Source: JACQNR01 sp049515175 (GTDB taxonomy: Bacteria > Acidobacteriota > Terriglobia > UBA7540). From it: a stretch of DNA of 10,838 nucleotides. Position 1 is the first letter of the stretch. Every line of letters starts with the position of its first letter. The position numbers were made by a program, and so were the translations under genes. Positions 6,647 to 10,838 of the stretch are shown piece by piece. The stretch spans positions 1 to 10,838 of the forward strand of contig JBEKUI010000159.1 of the NCBI GenBank assembly GCA_049515175.1, read 5' to 3'. The notes below the pieces were generated by a model, which worked only from the letters and a program-made list of their open reading frames with translations, was not told the origin of the DNA and made no database searches.

Positions 6647-9292
6647 ATGACCGCTTTTCTTCTGCTCGCCTTGCTGGCGTCACCGGGCGTCACGCCTGCG
6701 AATTTGCGTTGCGAGTCTCGGGTTGAGCCTCGCGGAGTGGATACCATTCAGCCTCAGCTGAGTTGGACCCTCGATTCCTCCGCGCGGGGCCAAATTCAGT
6801 CCGCTTACCAGATTCTCGTGGCTTCTTCACCCGCGGCACTGGAGAGCGGCCCGGCGGACTTATGGGACAGCGGCAAAGTGGCCAGCCGGGAGAGCATTCA
6901 AATCGTATACCAGGGTAGACCGCTCACCTCCCACATGCGCTGCTATTGGAGGGTGCGTGTTTGGGACAAGGACGGCACCCCATCGGAATGGAGCCCGCCG
7001 GCAAGTTGGTCGATGGGGATCCTGAAACCTGAGGAATGGCACGCCCGGTGGGTAGCCTGGAGCCGCACGGCGATTAACTCCGGGCCGCTGCCGATGTTCC
7101 GCCGCGAATTCACGCTCACTCGCCAAGTACGCCGCGCCACCGTGTACATCTGCGGTCTGGGATATTTTGAGCTGTATCTTAACGGCCGCAAGATCGGAGA
7201 CGACGTTCTGGAACCCGGCTGGACCAACTACCGCCGCACCAACCTCTACATGACGTACGACGTGGAAGACCTCCTGCGCCCCGGAACCAACGCCATGGGT
7301 GTGCTGTTGGGAAACGGCATGTACAACGTAGCCGGTGGGCGCTACGTTAAATTCAACGGAAGTTTCGGCCGGCCGAAGTTCATTCTTCATCTTCGTATCG
7401 AGTACGCGGACGGGTCTTTCGAATCCATAGTCTCGGACGAAAGATGGAAGGCGGCCCCAGGCCCTATCCGCTTTTCGTGCATCTACGGCGGCGAGGATTA
7501 TGACGCGCGCGACGAGCAGCCGGGATGGAACGAGCCTGGCTCTTCAGCGAGGAACTGGGAAGCAGTTGACATCGTGGATGATTCGAGCGATCGACTGATC
7601 TCAGAGGCGCAACCGCCCATCCAGGTAATGCAGATCTTCCATCCTGTGAAGATTGGCGAGCCTGGGCACGGAATCCACGTCTACGACCTCGGGCAGAACT
7701 TCGCCGGGTGGCCGCAGATCACTGTGCGGGGGGCCGCCGGTTCGCAAGTGCGCCTGACCCCCGGCGAATTGCTGGACGAAAAGGGGTTCGTCACGCAAAG
7801 AAGTTCGGGCGGTCCGACGTATTTTACTTACACGCTGAAGGGCGGCGGCACGGAAACCTGGCATCCACGCTTTTCTTACTACGGCTTTCGCTACGTCCAG
7901 GTGGATGGCGACGCGGAATTGCTGGACCTGCAGGGGCAATTCCTGCACTCTTCGGCGCCACGGGCCGGCGGATTCTCCTGTTCGAATCCGCTCTTCAACC
8001 GTATCCATGAGCTCATCGACGCGGCAGTGCGCAGCAACCTGCAAAGCGTGGTTACCGATTGCCCGCACCGCGAGAAGCTCGGCTGGCTGGAAGTGCCTTA
8101 CCTGATGGCGCCAAGCCTGGGGTTTGATTTCGACCTCTCTTCGTACTTCCCAAAGATTGTGCGTGACATGCGCGACTCACAAACGCTTGAGGGGCTGATT
8201 CCCGACACGGCGCCAGACTATGCAATTCATCCGGCGGCATTTCGCGATTCCCCGGAATGGGGCAGTGCGATGGTCGTGGTTCCCTGGTGGCTGTACCGGA
8301 AATATGGCGACCGGCGCGTGTTGGAAGAGAGCCTGCCGGCCATGGCGCGATACGTCGATTATCTGGGTACCAAAGCTCAAGACGGCATTGTTTCGTACGG
8401 CCTCGGCGACTGGTACGACATCGGGCCGGGTGAGCCCGGGGTATCGAAGCTCACGCCGCTGGGGGTGACGGCGACGGCAACCTACTATCAGGATCTCCGG
8501 ATTCTGGAGCAGGCAAGTTCTCTGCTGGGGCACGAGGCGGATGAGCAGCGATATGCGGCGCTCGCCGCGCAGGTGAAGGAAGCATTCCAGCGGCACTTCT
8601 TCGATCCCAAGACAGGCCGATACGCCACCGGGAGCCAGACAGCTCAAGCGATGCCGCTTGTTTTGAACCTGTGCCCGCCGGCCGAGCGTGCCCTCGTGCT
8701 GGAAAATCTCGTGAGAGACGTAACGAGTCGCGGCAACCAGCAGACTTCAGGTGACATTGGCTACCACTACCTGGTGCGCGCGCTTCTGGACGGGGGCCAC
8801 TCCGACCTGCTCTTTGCCATGACCAATCGTACCGATCCTCCCAGCTACGGGGCACAACTGGCGCGTGGCGCCACTTCACTCACCGAAGCCTGGGATGCAG
8901 ACCCTGCCTCGTCGCAGAACCACTGCATGCTTGGACATATTGAGGAGTGGTTTTACGCCGGCCTGGCAGGCATCGAAGCGGATTTCGACCACATCACGAT
9001 CAAGCCCCAGCCAGTCGGTGATTTGAGTTGGGTGAAAGCTTGGCACGACACGGTGCGGGGCCGAGTCGAGAGCAGTTGGAAGATCGACGACTCGTATTTC
9101 GAGCTGACGGTTCAGATTCCAGCGAACACGACGGCCACTGTTCTTGTACCCGGCAGATCGATCAAGCAAGTGACCGAAAACGGCCGGCCCGTTTCGGAGG
9201 CGGAGGGTGTGCGTTATTTGCGCCAGGAGGGAGCTGCGCTGGAGTTTGAGGTCGCTTCCGGCAAGTACATCTTTAGAGCACCAAAACCGTGA
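6647..9292 (+). CDS. Secreted alpha-L-rhamnosidase, glycoside hydrolase family 78
   Basis: This enzyme hydrolyses terminal alpha-L-rhamnose from glycosides by an inverting mechanism. The product has 881 residues and opens with a hydrophobic segment (MTAFLLLALLASPG), a short, probably Sec-type signal peptide without the usual basic residues. Domains run in the usual order: an N-terminal fibronectin-like domain (about 18-125, NLRCE...SWTL...YWRVRVWD), Bac_rhamnosid_N beta-sandwich (about 140-320, with LYLNGRKIGDDVLEPGWTNY), a second beta domain (about 325-435), the (alpha/alpha)6 catalytic barrel (about 440-785) and a C-terminal beta domain (790-880). Catalytic-site motifs are DCPHREKLGW (471-480) and TSLTEAWD (743-750). 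Aligned to the Bacillus GL1 RhaB residues Asp567, Glu572, Asp579 and Glu841, these give D471, E476, V483 and E747. The third acid is therefore not conserved, although E482 is adjacent. The gene leads a same-strand cluster with a TIM-barrel isomerase and a GH3 gene. Confidence 0.95.
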   Translation: MTAFLLLALLASPGVTPANLRCESRVEPRGVDTIQPQLSWTLDSSARGQIQSAYQILVASSPAALESGPADLWDSGKVASRESIQIVYQGRPLTSHMRCYWRVRVWDKDGTPSEWSPPASWSMGILKPEEWHARWVAWSRTAINSGPLPMFRREFTLTRQVRRATVYICGLGYFELYLNGRKIGDDVLEPGWTNYRRTNLYMTYDVEDLLRPGTNAMGVLLGNGMYNVAGGRYVKFNGSFGRPKFILHLRIEYADGSFESIVSDERWKAAPGPIRFSCIYGGEDYDARDEQPGWNEPGSSARNWEAVDIVDDSSDRLISEAQPPIQVMQIFHPVKIGEPGHGIHVYDLGQNFAGWPQITVRGAAGSQVRLTPGELLDEKGFVTQRSSGGPTYFTYTLKGGGTETWHPRFSYYGFRYVQVDGDAELLDLQGQFLHSSAPRAGGFSCSNPLFNRIHELIDAAVRSNLQSVVTDCPHREKLGWLEVPYLMAPSLGFDFDLSSYFPKIVRDMRDSQTLEGLIPDTAPDYAIHPAAFRDSPEWGSAMVVVPWWLYRKYGDRRVLEESLPAMARYVDYLGTKAQDGIVSYGLGDWYDIGPGEPGVSKLTPLGVTATATYYQDLRILEQASSLLGHEADEQRYAALAAQVKEAFQRHFFDPKTGRYATGSQTAQAMPLVLNLCPPAERALVLENLVRDVTSRGNQQTSGDIGYHYLVRALLDGGHSDLLFAMTNRTDPPSYGAQLARGATSLTEAWDADPASSQNHCMLGHIEEWFYAGLAGIEADFDHITIKPQPVGDLSWVKAWHDTVRGRVESSWKIDDSYFELTVQIPANTTATVLVPGRSIKQVTENGRPVSEAEGVRYLRQEGAALEFEVASGKYIFRAPKP

Positions 9293-9306
9293 TACGACTG
9301 GCGTCG

Positions 9307-9438
9307 ATGCGGGTCGGCAGGAAATCGGTCGCGCACCCTGTCGACATCGGGCAAGGAATAAACGCAGTGATCGCATTCCTCGTAGCAGATAATGAAATTC
9401 AGCATCCCAACATCGTCTTAAAAGGAGAAATCACATGA
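9307..9438 (+). CDS. Candidate 43-codon small ORF overlapping the isomerase start by ATGA
   Basis: An ATG at 9307 opens a 43-residue frame ending in a TGA (9436-9438) that overlaps the downstream ATG (9435-9437) in the ATGA arrangement typical of translational coupling. It fills most of the 142-base gap after the rhamnosidase. There is no ribosome binding site before this ATG. An internal GTG at 9367 does have AAGGA (9353-9357) upstream and would give a 23-residue peptide. The sequence resembles no family I know. It may be a chance frame or a short leader peptide. Confidence 0.2.
   Translation: MRVGRKSVAHPVDIGQGINAVIAFLVADNEIQHPNIVLKGEIT
9422..9427 (+). promoter_or_regulatory. Ribosome binding site of the TIM-barrel isomerase gene
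   Basis: AAGGAG lies seven bases before the ATG at 9435, with ideal sequence and spacing. It supports a start that places the twin-arginine motif at the very N-terminus. Confidence 0.75.
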
Positions 9439-10463
9439 GGCGTCGCGAATTCATCCCCGCCCTGGGTCTGGGCGGCTACCTATTGATGACAAACCCAGGC
9501 GGCCAGGCTGCGCCGCAGCACAACTCGCCTGCCCTGCCTGAAGGCGAAGGAGGCAAGCGGCGAGCCAAGGTCGGGTCCGTGAGTTGGAACTTCCATAGCC
9601 TTGCCCCTGGCGCCCACCCCGAGGAAGCCATCGACATTATTGGGAGCCTAGGGTTCGAGGGCGTGGAGCTGATTGCCAACTCGCGAATGGACATTGACGA
9701 GTATTGGACGGACTCGACCATCGACCGCATCAAGAAACAACTGGAGCGGAACAGGCTGGAGGTGAATCAGTTCCCATTTTTCCAGCCCGTGGTCGAGGGC
9801 CTGACCAGCCGGGACGCGGACGAGCGGAAGCGCAGCCTCGACTACTTTGAGAAAGGCTGCCGCATCGCAAAGAAACTCGGCGCGCCGATGGTCAATATCG
9901 TCGCGCCGTGGGCGCGGGAACTGAAAGCCTCGACGGAATACCTGCCTCGCTACTTCATGGGCGATGGCAAGCCGGGTGAGAAGTTTCACATCGATATTGC
10001 GCCGGGGTTTGATTTCCATGAACTCTGGCGTCTCTTTACGGAGACGATCAAGGCCTGCGTGGAGCGAGCGAAGGGTCAGGGCATGAAGTTCTCCATCGAG
10101 AACCACACCCACACGATGCTCCCGGTCACGGACAGTTTCCTTCGTCTTTGGGACGCCATTCGCGACCCGGCCCTGGGCTTCAATCTCGACTGTGGATGGG
10201 CCATGAACCAGCGGGAATATCCCCCGGTCGCCATACACAAGGCCAACAAGCATCTCATGAATCTTCACGTGCGCGACATCGACGCCCGCATGCGGGAATA
10301 CGTGCCCATTGGCACGGGGGTGATGGACATCAAAGCTATCGCGGATGCGGCGAAAGCGATTGCCTTCGGAGGTTTCCTCTCCCTCGAGCAGGACGGGGCC
10401 GCCGCCGAGATGAAGGAAACGTGTCGCCGCTACGTCAACCTGATGAAGGAGTATCTCGCCTAA
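9435..10463 (+). CDS. Tat-exported sugar phosphate isomerase/epimerase-type TIM-barrel protein
   Basis: The product has 342 residues and belongs to the xylose isomerase-like TIM-barrel superfamily (AP endonuclease family 2 fold). It begins MRRREFIPALGLGGYLL, a twin-arginine signal (RR-E-F-I) with likely cleavage after the GGQAA region near residue 26, so it should be exported folded with its metal bound. Barrel signatures are VSWNFHSLAPGAHPEEAIDI (49-68), LGFEGVELI (72-80) and APMVNIVAPW (150-159). The metal-binding set expected for the superfamily is visible as E222 (SIENH), D252 (LDCGW), H278 (NLHVRD) and E318 (SLEQDG), with H224 nearby. Known relatives isomerise or epimerise sugars. Some exported relatives in polysaccharide-utilisation loci act on 3-keto-glycosides, and a role of that kind fits its place between two glycosidases. 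The exact substrate cannot be read from sequence. It probably forms an operon with the genes on either side. Confidence 0.9.
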   Translation: MRRREFIPALGLGGYLLMTNPGGQAAPQHNSPALPEGEGGKRRAKVGSVSWNFHSLAPGAHPEEAIDIIGSLGFEGVELIANSRMDIDEYWTDSTIDRIKKQLERNRLEVNQFPFFQPVVEGLTSRDADERKRSLDYFEKGCRIAKKLGAPMVNIVAPWARELKASTEYLPRYFMGDGKPGEKFHIDIAPGFDFHELWRLFTETIKACVERAKGQGMKFSIENHTHTMLPVTDSFLRLWDAIRDPALGFNLDCGWAMNQREYPPVAIHKANKHLMNLHVRDIDARMREYVPIGTGVMDIKAIADAAKAIAFGGFLSLEQDGAAAEMKETCRRYVNLMKEYLA

Positions 10464-10515
10464 GATGGTCGCGAAAATCGCTTGAGCGCTCTTCTGAGAA
10501 CCAACAGGCCTGGAT

Positions 10516-10520
10516 GGAGG
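10516..10520 (+). promoter_or_regulatory. Ribosome binding site of the GH3 gene
   Basis: GGAGG lies six bases before the ATG at 10527. It decides the start of a gene that would otherwise be missed, because its frame is broken by a stop after 26 codons. Confidence 0.65.
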
Positions 10521-10526
10521 TTGGGA

Positions 10527-10718
10527 ATGTCACTGAGAAGGTCACTTAGGCTGTTTGTCGCGGTAGCCGGGGCAGTTTTGTCGAGTGGCCCGGTGCTTAT
10601 CTCCTAAAGCGAAATACCCGTTCACCTCAATTCGAAGGATCCAGTCGAAAAGCGGGTCGATGACCTGCTCAGTCGAATGACACTAAAGGAAAAAGTTGGG
10701 CAGCTCAATTTGCCTTGC
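10527..10718 (+). pseudogene. GH3 beta-glucosidase-like gene, 5' part only, with in-frame stop at codon 27
   Basis: The ATG at 10527 starts MSLRRSLRLFVAVAGAVL..., a clear Sec signal peptide. The same frame then hits TAA at 10605-10607 (codon 27). Past that stop, still in the same frame, the translation is SEIPVHLNSKDPVEK followed by RVDDLLSRMTLKEKVGQLNL. This is the conserved N-terminus of secreted GH3 enzymes, where a mature sequence with 'RVDDLLxRMTLEEKVGQ' follows the signal peptide. A single C-to-T change (CAA to TAA) would explain the stop. GH3 similarity ends at about 10718, after QLNLPC. The frame itself closes at TAA 10737-10739, whereas normal GH3 enzymes run to about 700-850 residues. 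It sits 63 bases after the isomerase stop on the same strand, so it was probably the third gene of the glycoside cluster. As it stands it cannot make an enzyme. Confidence 0.75.
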
Positions 10719-10838
10719 GCTCGATCGCGAGCTCTGTAATCTCTGCGGCGCTTGCGTGGACCCTTGCCCCTTCGACGCCCTTTCGATGGATGACTCGACC
10801 GTGGAGAGAAGTTGGGAGCTCTGCATGGGGTGCGGAGT
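10717..10838 (+). CDS. [4Fe-4S] ferredoxin-type domain fragment, runs off the right edge
   Basis: In a frame shifted by one relative to the GH3 fragment, the translation reads ALDRELCNLCGACVDPCP, then FDALSMDD, then WELCMGCGV to the window edge. CNLCGACVDPCP is the classic C-x2-C-x2-C-x3-C-P ligand motif for a [4Fe-4S] cluster. The second CMGCG is the beginning of a second cluster motif, as in 2x[4Fe-4S] ferredoxin domains. The parent protein could be a ferredoxin or a larger iron-sulfur oxidoreductase subunit. The frame opens after TAA 10684-10686, but the codons before about 10717 are the GH3 sequence read out of frame. The true N-terminus of the Fe-S gene is therefore missing. A TTG at 10696 with AAGGA upstream is a possible but unconvincing start. 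Confidence 0.7.

Noticed and set aside
9355..9385. GGAAT...ATTCC inverted repeat before the isomerase gene
   Set aside because: Only five paired bases with a mostly unpaired 15-base loop; not distinguishable from chance.
10484..10491. 8-base palindrome GAGCGCTC after the isomerase gene
   Set aside because: Too short to form a hairpin loop and not followed by a T-run; likely chance.
1..10838. CRISPR arrays, tRNA or rRNA genes, transposases, phage or defence genes
   Set aside because: Looked for on both strands; no regularly spaced repeats, cloverleaf-like sequence or typical protein motifs were found.

Overview
The window looks like chromosomal DNA from a member of the Acidobacteriota, probably a soil lineage related to Solibacter/Bryobacter or Acidobacteriales. 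The evidence is the gene content. There is a permease of the acidobacterial duplicated orphan permease (ADOP) type and a DUF2950 fragment. There is also a HEAT-repeat/PilZ-like protein with a conserved core that I associate with acidobacterial proteins of unknown function. The DNA is GC-rich, with long intergenic gaps and exported glycoside hydrolases. No taxonomic marker gene is present, so this is inference from families.

Layout. Positions 1-321 (minus strand) hold a DUF2950 fragment that lacks its N-terminal half and any usable start; its C-terminus runs off the left edge. Positions 413-2896 (minus strand) encode an intact 827-residue MacB/FtsX-type ADOP permease, with a good ribosome binding site and a terminator-like hairpin just after its stop. 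A 677-base gap between two divergent starts (2897-3573) carries short repeats and a possible promoter but no convincing gene. Positions 3574-6162 (plus strand) encode an 862-residue helical-repeat protein with a PilZ-like C-terminus. Positions 6163-6646 are another long gap.

From 6647 to the right edge, everything is on the plus strand and reads as a glycoside-degradation cluster. It has a secreted GH78 alpha-L-rhamnosidase (6647-9292), a Tat-exported sugar isomerase/epimerase-type TIM barrel (9435-10463), and the start of a secreted GH3 beta-glucosidase-like gene (10527 onward). Together these would remove terminal rhamnose and then beta-linked glucose from plant or microbial glycosides outside the cytoplasm, with the TIM-barrel enzyme processing a sugar or an oxidised glycoside. 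That division of labour is inferred from the families.

The GH3 gene is damaged in two ways. There is an in-frame TAA right after its signal peptide. About 110 bases later the GH3 reading frame ends abruptly and an unrelated [4Fe-4S] ferredoxin-type domain begins in another frame and runs off the right edge. Broken genes at both window ends suggest either real rearrangement or chimeric assembly. I see no CRISPR array, tRNA, rRNA, transposase or defence system, and no clear case for an undescribed multi-gene system. The items most worth a second look are the right-end junction, the nonsense codon, and the HEAT/PilZ-like protein.
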